Assembly (NCBI GenBank): GCA_003833135.1
Contig: QZLH01000458.1
Coordinates: forward strand, 1-64,000
Source: Oehlia diaphana
Lineage: Eukaryota; Glomeromycota; Glomeromycetes; Glomerales; Glomeraceae
Length of the DNA: 64,000 nt
Direction: 5' to 3'
Part shown: in pieces, positions 50,418-63,792 of the stretch
How the letters are laid out: every line of letters starts with the position of its first letter
How positions within the stretch are numbered: position 1 is the stretch's first letter
The notes under the pieces: generated by a model
What the model was told of the DNA's origin: nothing
What the model saw: only the letters and a program-made list of their open reading frames with translations
The model's database searches: none
Position numbers and translations under genes: made by a program

Positions 50418-52829
50418 TTACCTGGCTTAAATTGAACTCGAGGATCATCCATCGAATTTGTATTTCGATCCATTAAATGACCCGCGTATAACATTTGAAA
50501 TCTAACGTCGGACATTTCAATAGATAAATCGATCGAATCTTCAGGTAAATTAAAATCAAACGATAGAAGTTTCTTATCATTTACATTGGTTTCATTTGAA
50601 ACTAAAAAATTTTTTTTCAATTTTTCTTTACAGTTGGTAAATTTAAGTCGATTTAAAACTTCAATTAAGTTTTTTTTCCGCTTGTCATCCAAATATTTTG
50701 GAAAATTTTGTACTATATAGAACACTTGACGCAATATTTTAACAGGAATTATCCAGTCATTTTTCACGTTAGATGTTTTACAATGTTCGGCCCAAAGTTC
50801 CATCAAGAACTCCAATTTCTTGAATTGACCTCTAAACATAGTAAATGGATGTGTGATTTTGCCTTTTTTTTCAATTTTGTCTTCTAAAAGAGTAATTTGT
50901 TTTTTTATATTTTTAATTTTTAAAATTTCTTTCAATGCACTATCAAGACATTTTTCAGACAGTTTAAATGATTCTTGCAACTTTTTTTCTTCATTTTCCT
51001 CAATTATCTTTATTGCACGAGCAGATAGTTTCTTAATTGATGATTTTCTACCTGATTTTCCCACTATTATATCTTGTGGATAATATCCTTGTGTGCCATT
51101 TAATGAAGCCGCATATCTTTCTAAAAATCTCACATATTTTTGATATCCTTTTCGTTTAAAAGAGGTTTTATGCTTATTGTAATAGGAATCTGATTTGTTT
51201 GTAGTTTCGATCGGTTTTGTAGAATGCCAATGTGTAATATCGTCATAATAAACATTTCCAGTTAATCCATACTGACCCGCGTCAATTTTTACATTCGAAT
51301 TTTCAGGAAGTTCTAAATGCATGTCTCCAAGGTACTCTTCAAAGAACTTATATTTGAAAGGAAGAAGGGTTGTTTCTGTATTATATTCTAAACGTGATTG
51401 TAGAACAATCTCAATTTTATCAATAGTATTCTTAAAATTTTTATCGTCGTCGTCGACATGTAAAGAATTACATTCACATAATCGTTTTAAGAGATTCCAA
51501 CAAGCATCAAATTGATGCTTAATCTCATCAGGAAGAACGTTGAAGTCTAGTACATCATCGTATCGAAATTGAATTAAAGACACAAAAAGTCGTGTGTCTA
51601 CCAGATCATAAAGATTATTATTTAAATCTTGAAAATTATTTGGAAGAATTCTATCAATATAAATTTGAGCACAATAGACGAAAAAACTTTGTAGGAATTG
51701 TTTAATCATACTTTCATCAAATTCACTATCTAATGGTGGAGAAACCCTTGATTTTAAAGGAAGATAGTCTAGGTAAATAACATGAAGCAAAAAGATTTTT
51801 GCTAGATATTGAAAATATGGTTTATCATTATTGTTACATAAAACTTCCATCAAAGACAATAAAACAATCGCAATCCTTTTCCCACCATTTGAACATATAA
51901 GTGTATATTCTTGAGAAGTCATCAAATCTTTGCTCGATGTTGTTAATTTAAAATTTTTGTACCAATTAGATTTTTCATCGTAAGCTTCAAGCGTTTTTAT
52001 TGTCAAATTTATAATGTTATCTAGTTTGTCTTGAGTTTCAAGATTAACGTTACCACCTCTTTCAAGTACAAAAGCGTACGCGCGTGAATCTTTAAACTCC
52101 ATTCCAGGCAACAATGCGACAGGCATATCCATATGAAGAGAAAAGTAAATAAATGCTCGTAATACGATAGTTAATTTTAATGATTTTTTTGTTGCAATAC
52201 CAGAAATTGAGGATACATCAATTTCTTTATCTTTATAATTATCTTTTTCTTTAATTTCTAAATGTTCTGTTGAGCCATCACCAGTTAAAATAAATAATGG
52301 TTGCATGTTGTCTAAATGATTCTTCCATTCTTCAGTCCACCAATTCTTAAATTCAAAGACCGGAATTTTAGTATTAGATTTTAAATGTTCAATAATAATC
52401 TCCCTGGCAATTCGTAATTTTGGTCGGTTATTCCATAAAGATTCATGAACATCGAAGAAAGCGATGTGAAAAACACACTCACGTTCTTTGAGTTTATTAA
52501 GAAAATTTTCGACCAAAAAAGTAAGAGCCAGATATTGACCTCCACTAATAGTTAGACCAAAGTCAAGAAAGTCAGTCTCAGGATCATATAAAAATTTGAA
52601 AAGTAAACTATCCCCATCTATTACGAATAATTCGCTACCTATGATGATTTCGATGTATTAATATTTAAAATATAATATTAATGTATTTTAAAGATAATAT
52701 AAAAGCTTAAATCAAAATACATAAATAAATTAATAAGAATATATTACCTCCAAAATCACCGACAAGGTCAATATATTTATTGCGGCATTTTCTATACCAT
52801 TCGCTTAACCAACGTTTCTCTTCATTCAT
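47249..52829 (-). CDS. DDX60-like Ski2-family DExH-box RNA helicase, copy 2 (five exons)
   Basis: Paralogue of the helicase at 34069-39619, same strand, with the same four intron positions and phases. Exons: 52829-52748, 52638-50422, 50345-49966, 49853-47511, 47428-47249; introns 109, 77, 112 and 82 bases. The spliced product is 1733 residues and uninterrupted. Walker A PTSSGKT has K793; motif II is DEIH at 892-895 rather than DEVH, because exon 4 opens with ATC; SAT, the GSLALGINMP motif and QMSGRSGRRG are intact. By eye the helicase core and following ~200 residues are about 90% identical to copy 1, while the N-terminal half and the linker (here with a PELEIPIPTIFDWE insertion) diverge much more. 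Flanking DNA is not alignable, so the duplication is not recent. Both copies look functional. Specialisation of one copy is inference. Confidence 0.92.
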
Positions 52830-53014
52830 AATTTACTGTAACTGTTTATAGAACTTAAATTTTCCACGATAATAATATAAAAAAAAAATCATGCAAAAAA
52901 TAAAAAAGTTTTATTCATAATTTTATTAATAACTATGAAATAAAATAAAAAATAAAATAATAACAATAAAAGGAAAGAAGAAGTCCTAAAAAACAATAAA
53001 ACAAAAATGACAGC

Positions 53015-53125
53015 TTATGTAATTACCATACCATAAACAATATTCAATGTTTCACAAATTTCATCCAATGAGAGCTGTGCATTGAATCTAGTGCTTACCA
53101 CTTGACTTGACCGATTTTTCTTCAT
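53015..53125 (-). CDS. Possible 36-residue peptide or first exon upstream of helicase copy 2
   Basis: ATG-started frame MKKNRSSQVVSTRFNAQLSL followed by DEICETLNIVYGMVIT and a stop, 186 bases upstream of the helicase start and on the same strand. TATGGTATGG near its end could be a splice donor. No equivalent is visible upstream of copy 1. Weak. Confidence 0.22.
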   Translation of the reverse strand: MKKNRSSQVVSTRFNAQLSLDEICETLNIVYGMVIT

Positions 53126-56100
53126 GGTAAGTTAACCCTCTGATACTATATAAACGAAAATTTAATATTAAAAGCCCCATTAACGGAAGATATTACTATA
53201 TACATATATGTGCATGTTTACCTGAAAGACCCCAAAGATATTCAATTTCGGATGTTTACAATTCGGGGTGTCTCTGAACCTAAGCCAGGCCACAAACTAT
53301 TAAGCTGAGCCAAGCCAATAAATATGTGATCGACACACTTTTATCGCATTGGATTAATTAATTTTTTAGTTAATATAAAATTGAACGTGCTATTACACAT
53401 TAAATTAGATTATATTAATAGAATATGTTTTTTCTCTTTCTTTTTTTTTTGTATTCAACGTGTCAGTCACTGGTTGTCAGTTACTGCGTAAGTCTTAAAA
53501 TAAACGTTTCTTTTATTATTTTTTTGTAAATTTTGGGTCATTTGTTAAAATCTTGATGATTATATTTGCATTTAAAAAGAATCATATTTAATTAAAATAA
53601 TATATTAATAAATAGTATGATTCCTAATTAAAGCATTATCGATAATGTTTAATATTATAATGATTTATTTATTATCAATATTGTCAACTGAGCCCATTCG
53701 TTAATAATGTAAACAATATTTAAACAATTAAAGTAGATATACTAACAAAAAAAAAAAAAAAAATTATGTATAAATCATGATTTAACTATGTAATACCGTT
53801 GTCAAAAAAACAATTGAATAGCCAGTGTCCAAATGACTCAAAAGACTGGTCACGTGTCATGCTGTCATATGGTCTCAAAACTCATTCGAAGGTCATTCAG
53901 GGGTCATTTCAAAATGTCGGCATTCCTGGCAATATACAATATCCCCACACATAGTACATCCCCGGAAATACTATAGTATCCGGTTCCTCACACGATACGA
54001 CTTTAAAAAAATACCGGGATACTACCTGTGATATTTGTTTATGACCTACCAGAGATAGTCCAGCGATTCAGCTCCGGACAACAAGTAGTATTCAGGAGTT
54101 CATGAACAGACATACTATTTGAAATCCATTAATAATGTTCCCAAATAAAAAAAATTACCGTATTTAGACCTTTTCTCCTATTATAAATGATTAAGTATCT
54201 TTCAATAATATTTTAACTTTTACGAAAAAAAAAAAAAATACCGAACGTAAACACTTTTCAGTTGGTTAATATGTTAAAATATGATTTATTACAAAAATTT
54301 AGAATATATTGGGATTTAATTGTTTAGTGTTTACATCATTGATTTCAAATTATATGCTTAACTACTATCATCTTAAAATTGTGAAATAAATCTTAAAAAT
54401 CAAACTAAATATAATCATAATGTGTCGATATCCTACTACTGTAACGAAAAAAAAAAAAATATTCCTATAATTATTTAAGGCTAAATGTTTCTTCTCTTTT
54501 ATAATAAAAAAAAACGAATATATATTGTATTTCAATTTATGTTGAAATAACAAAATCAAGGTAAAGTCGAAATTATTATTATCATAATCATGAAATCTTT
54601 TTTCGTTAAAGAAATCATTTTTGAATGAATTTTTTACGTTAGTTATTCGAAAGATTCGGTCGATGGTACGAGAATTTACGAGTTAGTAAAATGCGGTATT
54701 ATGTACATTATTTTTTGACGGAAGCAACGTTCCGCATATTGTTCTTGACGGAACTCATTATAACGAAAGTTTCCTTCTATTTTGATAATTGATTATTCCT
54801 GAAATAGAGGAATAATCAAATTATAACGTTTGACGGGTTTTTTTCGAGGCTTTATTTATAATAAATTTCAATATTCACCAAAAATGTTCGTGTTACCAGC
54901 CATTTATATAAAATATAGAAAGTCTTATTTAAAATGTAAAAAGCTTTTTTGTCCATAAACAAAATCCTATAAATGATCCCGGAAAAACATTTTGAGGTTA
55001 AATTACAAATTCTGAAACAATTAGAGCTCTTTTAATTTAAATTATGTAATACGCTACATTTAAATAGCATAATTGGGATAAATTTCATAAATAAGCAGAA
55101 GAGATTTATCTGTTATTCATACTAAACATAAATTTAACCCTAAACTTCATGCTGAAATTTAGTTACAATCATTACTAACCAATCAAATTACGCGCACAAT
55201 CACGCTAAAAATTTGTATCAGTTATTTCAAAGGTTATTAATTATAATTAAGAATAAATGCATAATGTTATCGTATAATCTACTTAGTCTGTGTAATCTGA
55301 CATTTATCCCGCCATTAAGATCAAATTTTGATATTTTTTATAAAATTTTATTGGATGAAGTACGAAATTACATAATTACTTACCAATATCGAGATCGACA
55401 TTCAACGAGGTTTATAAATCGATTTGTACTAATATATCTGAGTAGGTTACATATATTGATCGAAGTGGAACATTGAACGGTTTGCATAAGTTTTATTCTT
55501 TTTCACAATCTGACAAGTAATTTCAGCAGAGAATTTTAAATTCTCCCTGTTAATCAATTTTCTTGATCTGATCGGTATTATACCTACATCCAATAAGTTA
55601 AATCAACTCCTAAATTTCAAATTTTATTAAAAAAAAGACCATTAATAATTGTATAATGATTACTTTTTCTTTGTTTAATTATTTAATTTTATATTAATAT
55701 AATTTTAAAGAAACAATTATGTCTTTGATTTTCTTGAATTTTTATGAGAAATATAATAGAGTTTTATCGATTTATTAAGCAGATCATAATTTTCACGTAA
55801 AAGAAATGTGATTATTTAAATTATACTGTGACATGTATCTCACATAAAATGGAATATTATATTCAAAAAAAAATATTTTTTTTTTGCAATGAAATTTCAT
55901 AAATGAGTGAATAGGATTTAAATGATTATTTTTATTCTATAATTGCTATATACTAAATTAATAATAATTTAAAAATATGTCATATGACATTGCAACACAC
56001 AAGAAAAACTTTCAAAATCATATGTTAATAATTGAAAGTAATTTCCGAAAAATAAACTAATTTAGGTAAATTAATTTTTTAAAACGATGCTATTAGCCTA

Positions 56101-56209
56101 TTACTTTGGGGCAAATGTTGATTTTAACTATATTTATTTCGATATACTAAGAAAATTTTATGCCGATCATATTTTAGCCTCTTTTTTTTTTTTTTTTTTT
56201 TTTAAAATT

Positions 56210-56244
<35 letters not shown>

Positions 56245-57059
56245 AAAATCGCTTTAAGAGCCTTAACTATCGATATTATCGAGAAGTCTTCTTTATCATT
56301 ATCAAATATCATATCATCAGATGGCATAATGGCATAATGCAACTATCGAATGTGAATAATCGGTATTACTTGGAAAAAAGGTGTTACATGAAAAAGACAA
56401 TTATTCGGATTATTTCTCTGGGTTAGAATAGGTGCCAATCTTATTAGTATAACTATTTTATGATAATTTTAATAATAAGTTCAACATTTCAATAAGAATA
56501 ACATTTAGTATTTATTTTATTTATTGCAAAATTTTATAATCGTTATTTATTTACTATCATTATCAAAATATCATATCATCAGACGGCATAATACAACAAT
56601 TACGAAAGTTTAGTGATATTAATAGTCAAGATGCGTTAATCATATGGAATATTTATTCCATGGGTAAATAATTGCCCTTGTTACTTATTTTGGATTCTTC
56701 AATATATGATACGATGATGATTGTAGCTGCTATAGACATAAATCGGATTAAATCTTTTTTCAGCTAAAAATGTATATAACCTCCCAATTAAATATGATAG
56801 GTCGTAAATAATTATTCTGTTTATCTTCACTTGAAAAGGATTTTATTATTCTAGTCGTTATGTTGCTTACTGATTTCAGTTTGCTTTTCATTTGCTCATT
56901 TCATGAATTTCTTAAAAGAATTTCTTTCGCGTTAAAATTGAAGTAAATCTTATCTTTAAAATTAGTACTGCTCAAATAATATTATTATTAAATGGTGTAA
57001 AATAATCACTTGATATATTATCATAAAGACACAAATTGTATATTCTTATTATTCTCAGA
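53126..57059. other. Intergenic DNA
   Basis: A GC-richer patch at ~53815-54115 has no open frame or terminal repeats that I can see. The rest is A+T-rich with homopolymer runs. Confidence 0.4.
56182..56243. repeat. Paired T-tracts
   Basis: 22 T residues, seven other bases, then 33 T residues. No adjacent gene. Confidence 0.9.
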
Positions 57060-57290
57060 AATTTAATAGTTTTTTAAGCCATTAGCATTAACAACAGGAT
57101 GTCCAGTATTCAGATTACTGTATTTCCAGAAGGACGTGAAAATATTCGATATCTGGTAAGAACAAATTCCGGAAATTTACTTTGATGCTTTATAGCATGA
57201 AAATATTTAATTTGAATCCCTTCCGCTTGTTTCTATTGTAAAATGTTGCACGATAATGCAAAGATAATTAGTAGTAAACGCTAAAAATGT
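57060..57290 (+). pseudogene. Possible coding relic
   Basis: One frame reads LALTTGCPVFRLLYFQKDVK, then EQIPEIYFDAL, then FESLPLVSIVKCCTIMQR, broken by four stops. Another starts MSSIQITVFPEGRENIRYL at 57099 and meets a GTAAGA donor. Only one can be genuine. Confidence 0.25.
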
Positions 57291-57772
57291 ATCGACCAAT
57301 AGTATATACATATGCTATCATAAACCATACCCAATTCTATAAAAAAATAATTTAATGATAAGTGTGAATTAAACAATTAGTAAATGAAATATTCTTAATA
57401 TTCTTTTTCGAAGACAAATTAAATTCCTATCAAAAATATAATAAACTCAACTTTCATTAGTAATGTATAATTTGTACGATTCGACCCTCCGTCGTCGGTC
57501 GTTCACATACAGGCCTCCAGAAAACGTAATTTATTTAACTTAGCAGATCAAGTCGAATGTGGCATAAGCATTTCTACATAAAAATATACCCAAATTTTGA
57601 TTTTATCCATTTGATCTCGCTCAGACGTTTTATTTTATTTTATTTTTTATTTTAAGGGGTATCATTTAAATTTTTTATAAAGTCTGATCGATACTCGTCT
57701 CTATGTCTCATTAAATAGTAATGATAATATTAATATTAGATTTATATTTAAAAAAATTCGTTTTTCATTATA

Positions 57773-57870
57773 CAGTTGGCCCTCAATATAATGAAGTATG
57801 TTATTCGGTATAATGGGAGATTTTGGCATAATACAGTAAATATAGGAATGTCATAATCAACAATAGTTAT
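57773..57870. other. Possible pogo/Tigger-type transposon end
   Basis: ACAGTTGGCCCTCAATATAA resembles the CAGT...CCTCgATATAACGAA ends of pogo-like elements, then TTCGGTATAATGGG follows as a diverged repeat. No matching opposite end was found within the window. Confidence 0.3.
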
Positions 57871-57884
57871 TATTAATACTCTAT

Positions 57885-57903
57885 CATCTTATATGAGTAA
57901 TTC
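57885..57903. repeat. Target-site duplication, left copy
   Basis: CATCTTATATGAGTAATTC, identical to 63793-63811, next to the A-rich end of the retrotransposon. Confidence 0.82.
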
Positions 57904-58145
57904 TTATTTTTATTTTTTATTTTTAAAACCATGTGAACACGATTACAGAAAGATAATAAAGAACTACATAAGAAGTTATAAATCATTATCTAAAACTACG
58001 CTATAATCGAAACCGTCCGAAGGCGGTGCCACCCTGGTGTGTATATGTAAAAACGTGGAGGATCAACCGAAGCATCACCTACCTAAAAAAGAATGCACTA
58101 GGGATAAAAGGCTATAAAGGTAAAAAAAATAAAAAAGGATGTGTA

Positions 58146-61100
58146 CTATGGGGATCGGATGAACGAAAGGTCAGGTAAATAGTCAAAATTGTTGAATGAT
58201 AGAGTATCTCTATAAGATTCCCAAGTTCCACTATGTAAAAAATTGCAAGTGGTCCACCTTATACTGGCGGAATCATCTAAAGTAATTAAATGTTTAAAGT
58301 AAGGTAATGATTTATTATAATAGTAGGCCGAATAACGGCCCCGCGAATTTGTATTATCCATAGTTGAACGAGTTGTATTTGACGAATCTTTCAAGGGACG
58401 TTTGTGGTGTCGTCGATATTGTTTTTTCTTTTTTGAAGTAATGTTTAGGGATTTCTCCCATTTTTTGAAGTTCCGAGCGCGGATCGACCATATAGAAATT
58501 TTTAATGCTGTAGTAAAATCAGCCACATATTGTATTAATAAATGATCACGAAGTTTTTGTTGACCAAAGTACATGTAAAATAAATCAGATAACTCTGTTG
58601 GAATTAAGTGATGTAGAAGTAAAATCCATGGTTGTGTTTTAGGTATTTGTGTGTCATCACGGGGGGTTGATGTATCAATTTGTTGTAGTAACGCTTGATT
58701 TAATGTGTCGGGTAATAGTTTAAACATATTAGAGTTGTTGATATTGTGATCTATGTCAAAAGTGAAACTACTGGTGTTTTTTTCTTTAATTAATTTAAGT
58801 AATTTTTGTTTGTATCCGTTTAACACAGTTAAAATATTTGATCGATGAGAAGGACATAAGCCGACGTGTGCATTTGTGTCCTCGTATTGGTCGCAATTTG
58901 TACATAATATTTGACCCGGTGGGTACAGTTTTGGATAATTACGTCGAAGTATATCACCCGTAGCGTAGTTGAATGTCGATTTTTTAATTTTTTCAGCGTG
59001 GATTTTTCGTAATTTATCAGATGTTGGAGTGTCCGTCGGGTTGTGGTTAATCCATTTTTTTGTATATGACCAAATCTATGCTACCATCCCGTATTAAATG
59101 GTTGATAGGTTTTAATGAAGAATTATTCATGGCCATGTTGAAAATTCGCGAGTGTATAGGTACGTTACTCCATTTTCGGATATTTTGGTCAACTATATAT
59201 ATATTATTATAGTTAATAAAACCCAGAGATGATGAAGTAAAAAATTTGTGATTGATTAAGATCGGGTCGTGTAAATTCCGACCATTTTTGGCCAGAGTAT
59301 CTGCCATATCATTATATTTGTTGTTAGAATGTGCTTTAACTTTAATCAATTGAATTGTTAATTGTTTGTTTACTACAAGCCATAGTATTAGATCCCATAT
59401 TAAAAAATTTTTTTGTTTTAGTCGACTTCGTGGACTGATAGTCGGTGTCAACATTCTAGTATTGAAAGTGTCGATACAATTCTGGGAGTCAGTATATATT
59501 AAGCTGGTTGATTGTGTTGGTAATGTAATAAGGATCGTTAATATAGCCAAGCTTTCACTTTTAAACGATGAAGGGAAAAAAATTGAAGTTCCTTTAAAAT
59601 TAATTTTTGGTATAGACGGGTTAGTTTGGATCCAACTGAAGCCAGATTTACTATTAATTGTGCCTATATCTGATACTGAACCATCAGAATAAAATTGAAA
59701 ATTATTGAAAGGCGATAATTGAGATGCTATAGTTTTTAAAGAATTTTTAATGTGGTCAGCACATAAAAGTGCCGAATCTATTATTAAATGTATTTGGTGT
59801 GTATTGTTCGGTGAATTAAGAGTTGTCGGATTGGGGAGCGTATGTGAAGTTAAAGGAGGTGTGATTATGTTGTGACTTGCCAAAAAGATTCTATGTGCAT
59901 TGAATCTTAATGTATGTAAGGGTTTAGTACTGAGAAAAAATTTTTTTTTGATGAACTTTTTTAAAAAAATATGTTCTCTTGATGTGTGATGATATACATT
60001 CATCAATGATAACCTGTCTGTACGCACATTAATTTTACATTTGACGCGGTCATCTTGGTTAGTTAAGTAAGTGTCGTTTAGTCTACAACCAGGGCATGGA
60101 GTTAATAATAATGGTGACGTATTAAGCATGTTGGCTGTTAGATCTCTATTATTGAGTGGAATATCTGATGGTACGTAATGTTCCATCATGGTGATAAATG
60201 AATGTGAAGCTGTATCTTGTAGCATCGATTTACCTATTATACAAGATTGAGTAGGTGCGTGCCAATGGTATGTCCATTCTGTTAGCTTTTTATGTCTGCC
60301 TATTGTCTTGAGCGGGACTTGTTGTAAACGTGTTGGGATTATATAGGTGTTCGTTAGAGGGTACGTTAAAGTACGATAGTTGCTTATTATATAAGACTCT
60401 TCCAATAGTCTGAACCAATGTGGTTTTGGGCCTTTGAAATTATTGTTGTTTTGGAATTTTACTTGGTCCCAGGTAAGTAAATGATTACCGTCTGCTGAGA
60501 CTAGCTGATCCATGTATAATATATTTTTGTTTCTTAATGATTTGTAATCTGATGACGAGAGAGTAGGTAAATAATCGACTATTGGTGTATAGCCTCCCGT
60601 TATGTTATAATCTATAGTCAAATCTAAGTGTAGTTGATATTGTTCAATCAAACCTAAGGCTTTTACTAAATAGCTTGGTGTGGTTAATTTTCCTATGTAT
60701 TTATTAATTTGTTTGGGAATACCTGGGTACCATAATTCTTTTGTTAATATATCTAATTTTTGGATGGCTATTTGTCGTAATGTGTCTGTATTAAATAGTG
60801 CTGATATGGTATTAAGTTGTGATTTGACTAACAAGTCGAAAAGGTTATCTATATGTGGATAAAGATTATTATATATGATATTATCTGCTGTATTTAATGC
60901 CAAAGACAGATGGTGTTTAAAAAACTTTTTTAAAGGAGCGATAAGTTTTTGTGTTTGTGTATAATTAAGAATTGTGTGTTGTAGTATATATTCTAATTTC
61001 GGAAAAATAACTTTATTAATTATGTAAATGGCGTGTAGATGTGTGATTTTCTTTTTTCTCATAATATTCACGTGGGACGCCACGATCGCTCGTGCTTTTT

Positions 61101-61538
61101 TGAGTGATTGTTGATGACGATCTAAGGGATTTATATATAATCCTAAAATTCTAGTACCTTCGTTTTTTGAAACGATTTCGATTGTAGATGATTGATTGTT
61201 AATAGTGAGTTGTACTGTTTTTAAGTCAGGATCGAGTTTCTGATTTGTGAGTAAACGATATTTGTCAACATTAACTTTAATTTTTGCAATGTTGTAAAAT
61301 GTACAAGCTATATTTAATTTTTTTTCCATTTCTTCTAATGATGAGCTGAACCATGTGGTATCGTCTAAATATCCAACTAGTGAAATTTTATAATCGTGAG
61401 TTATGTCAGATTCTGGTTGGTAGATATTTTTAATTTTCGTTGTCTCACAATTATATAATAATTCTGATTGTTCATTAATATAAGTGAATAGAGGGTCGTA
61501 GTATATATTCCATAATAGCGGTGAAACCACTTCTCCTT
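58146..61538 (-). pseudogene. Retrotransposon polyprotein, 3' contig: RT fingers/palm end, RNase H, CCHC tail
   Basis: From 61538 the frame runs VSPLLWNIYYDPLF, then the reverse transcriptase active site YLDD (in place of the usual YADD), a long linker domain, and RNase H. RNase H residues are visible: FYSDGS (Asp near residue 616 counted from 61530), KSESLAIL, IYTDSQ and NDMADTLAKNG (Asp near 744). The frame stops at 59047 because of a shift in a run of seven A at 59055-59061. In the next frame WINHNPTDTPTSDK continues without stop to 58146. That tail contains CTNCDQYEDTNAHVGLC (58904-58854), a C-x2-C-x8-H-x4-C zinc-finger pattern usual for LINE C-termini. One homopolymer error or mutation is the only interruption seen in this part. 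Confidence 0.85.
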
Positions 61539-61561
61539 NNNNNNNNNNNNNNNNNNNNNNN
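61539..61561. other. Assembly gap (23 N)
   Basis: The flanks are the same sequence: 61020-61538 matches 61562-62080 at a constant offset of 542 bases. The gap is therefore an unmerged overlap, not missing DNA. Confidence 0.95.
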
Positions 61562-63613
61562 TTATATAAATGGCGTGTAAATGTGTGATTTTCTTTTTCC
61601 TCATAGTATTCACGTGGGACGCCACGATCGCTCGTGCTTTTTTGAGTGATTGTTGATGACGATCTGAAGGATTTATATATAATCCTAAAATTCTAGTACC
61701 TTCGTTTTTTGGAACAATTTTGATTGTAGATGATTGATTGTTAATAGTAAGTTGTACTGTTTTTAAGCCAGGATCGAGTTTCTGGTTTGTGAGTAAACGA
61801 TATTTGTCGATATTAACTTTAATTTTTGCAATGTTGTAAAATGTACAAGCTATATTTAATTTTTTTTCCATTTCTCCTAATGATGAACTGAACCATGTGG
61901 TATCGTCTAAATATCCAACTAGTGAAATTTTATAATCGTGAGCTATGTCAGATTCTGGTTGGTAGATATTTTTAATTTTCGTTGTCTCACAATTATATAA
62001 TAGTTCTGATTGTTCATTAATATAAGTGAATAGAGGGTCGTAGTATATATTCCATAATAGCGGTGAAACCACTTCTCCTTGGTCAATACCTTGTAGGACT
62101 TTGTATCTTTCTGATTGCCCATTAGGGAGTATAATTGAATTGTATCTATCTATGAACAAATTGGTAAAGAAGGTAATTATTTTGGTTGGTATTTTTAAAC
62201 GTTGTAGTGCTAGCTTAAGTAGATTAATATCTACTCGGTCATATGCTTTTGATAGATCTTGAATAGCGATCCATAATGGTTTTTTATATATACGGGCGTG
62301 TTCGATAACATGTTGAATTTGAAAGAGCGGTTCCAAGGTCGATTGTCCTAATATACCGGCTCTATTGTTGTGTTGTAGTATATTGTGTTTTGCCAATGTG
62401 TGATTGAGTCTATTTGAAAATATTGATACTAATGTTTTCCGAGGAGTTTCTAAAAGCGTTATCGGACGTGTATTGGTTAATTTGCTGTCCCAATCATGTG
62501 GCTTTGGTATTGGGAAAAGTAGGGCTTGACGCCATTTTGAAGGAATGGTGTCTAATTCTATACATTTATTAAAAATTTTTGTAAGTATAGTCAATGCGTT
62601 TGTGCTTAGGTGTTTTAGATCTTGATAAGTGATGCCTGAAGGCCCTGGTGCCTTATCATTGGACGTTTTCTTTAAGGCTTATTTTACATCTTCGATTGTG
62701 ATTGTTGATTTTAATAAGTCCCACCATTCTTCTTTAACGTTATTGTTTTTAGTGGGGTTGTAGACGTCTTGCCATGGTTGCGGTATGTCTTCCAAATATT
62801 TCCTTGGTGTCTCGTCTTTGTGTTTTCCTATGTTCTGGTAATGCTTTATGGCTTCCTTTTCTATAATTTTTGGGTCGTTAGTAAAATTAATGGTATTATT
62901 ATCATCTTTGAAAATAAGACGGTCTAACGTAATTTTTCGTGGTGCACGCTGTAATATAGAATTGATCATCTTGTTTTGATTTGACGTTAGGTTTTCATTT
63001 CTTATATTGATAAAATGATTAATTCTTTCTAGTTTCCATTTGGATATTTGCTCGTCTTTAATAATTTTCAAACTTTTATAAAATTGGTAAATTTCATTTT
63101 TTTGAGTTGCATAGTTGTCTTTTGATACATAACTATGTAATTTAATTTCATAATCATAATTCTGTGCTATTTTGTTGATATGCGTGAAATATGTATGCCA
63201 ATTATTGAAATATGCCATCCACCAATTTTCTGGAATATTATCAATTATATTATTTGATGGATTCGGACGGGGTGTATTGTTTCTGATGTAAATATGTTTT
63301 AAATTAAAATATTGTTTGGTCTTATATAAGGAGATCACGTGATTATTAATACACCGTATATATAACGGAAATTGATGGTGTTTCTGTTGAGGAAGAATTT
63401 TTCTAAATGGAATTTCAGATTTTTTGATTTGATGTATGCTATTTTCAAATACGTTCCAAGTGTGATCTAATTCTTCTTGTGATTTTATTTCATCTAGATC
63501 TATATAACGAAATCGGTGGTTGAAGTAACATTTTGATTTCTGTTGGTATTTATCCCAGATTTCTTCATTCATTTGTGTATAATCTGGTTTTTCTTTTGAT
63601 TTATCACGTCGGA
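61562..63613 (-). pseudogene. Retrotransposon polyprotein, middle contig (upstream region plus RT)
   Basis: Reads from KSKEKPDYTQMNEEIWDKYQ through an uncharacterised upstream domain to WWDLLKSTITIEDVK and an in-frame TAA at 62681-62679, where the neighbouring contig has CAA. It then continues ALKKTSNDKAPGPSGITYQD into the reverse transcriptase. Motifs: IPKPHD near the fingers, IQDLSKAYDRVD (motif A), QGIDQGEVVSPLL (motif B) and YLDD. It ends at the gap. The nonsense change makes this copy defective. It overlaps the 3' contig over 519 bases and the 5' contig over 181 bases, with differences, so it is probably a different genomic copy. Confidence 0.82.
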
Positions 63614-63614
63614 N
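63614..63614. other. Single N at a contig junction
   Basis: Sequence right of it (63615-63795) repeats 62547-62727 at an offset of 1068 bases. The single N marks a join, not an unread base. Confidence 0.85.
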
Positions 63615-63792
63615 GGTGTCTAATTCTATACATTTATTAAAAATTTTTGTAAGTATAGTCAATGCGTTTGTGCTTAGGTGTTTTAGATCTTGATAAGTGA
63701 TGCCTGAAGGCCCTGGTGCCTTATCATTTGACGTTTTCTTTAAAGCTTGTTTTACATCTTCAATTGTGATTGTTGATTTTAATAAATCCCAC
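63615..63792 (-). pseudogene. Retrotransposon fragment at the 5' truncation
   Basis: Reads WWDLLKSTITIEDVKQALKK and on to NKCIELDT, repeating 62547-62727 with about five differences in 181 bases, including CAA where the middle contig has TAA. It is the true 5' end of the insertion, since the target-site duplication follows at once. Confidence 0.82.

Larger units (their letters stand above)
57904..63792 (-). mobile_element. Non-LTR retrotransposon insertion (RT + RNase H), 5'-truncated, mis-scaffolded
   Basis: On the minus strand this reads: reverse transcriptase, RNase H, a CCHC zinc-finger-type C-terminal domain, an untranslated tail and an imperfect A-rich end (AAAAATAAAAAATAAAAATA). The 19-bp CATCTTATATGAGTAATTC occurs at both outer edges (57885-57903 and 63793-63811) as a target-site duplication; the minimum certain repeat is the last 16 bases. 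The 5' end is cut within the frame upstream of the reverse transcriptase, typical of incomplete reverse transcription. Two N-gaps divide the element into three contigs that overlap in content. RNase H places it near I/Tad-like clades; no endonuclease domain is present in the window. Confidence 0.88.

Noticed and set aside
55213..55476. An 87-residue plus-strand frame starting at TTG
   Set aside because: No ATG near the beginning and no recognisable composition or motif.
59366..59692. A 108-residue plus-strand frame
   Set aside because: It lies antisense to the RNase H domain, whose catalytic residues are clear on the minus strand.
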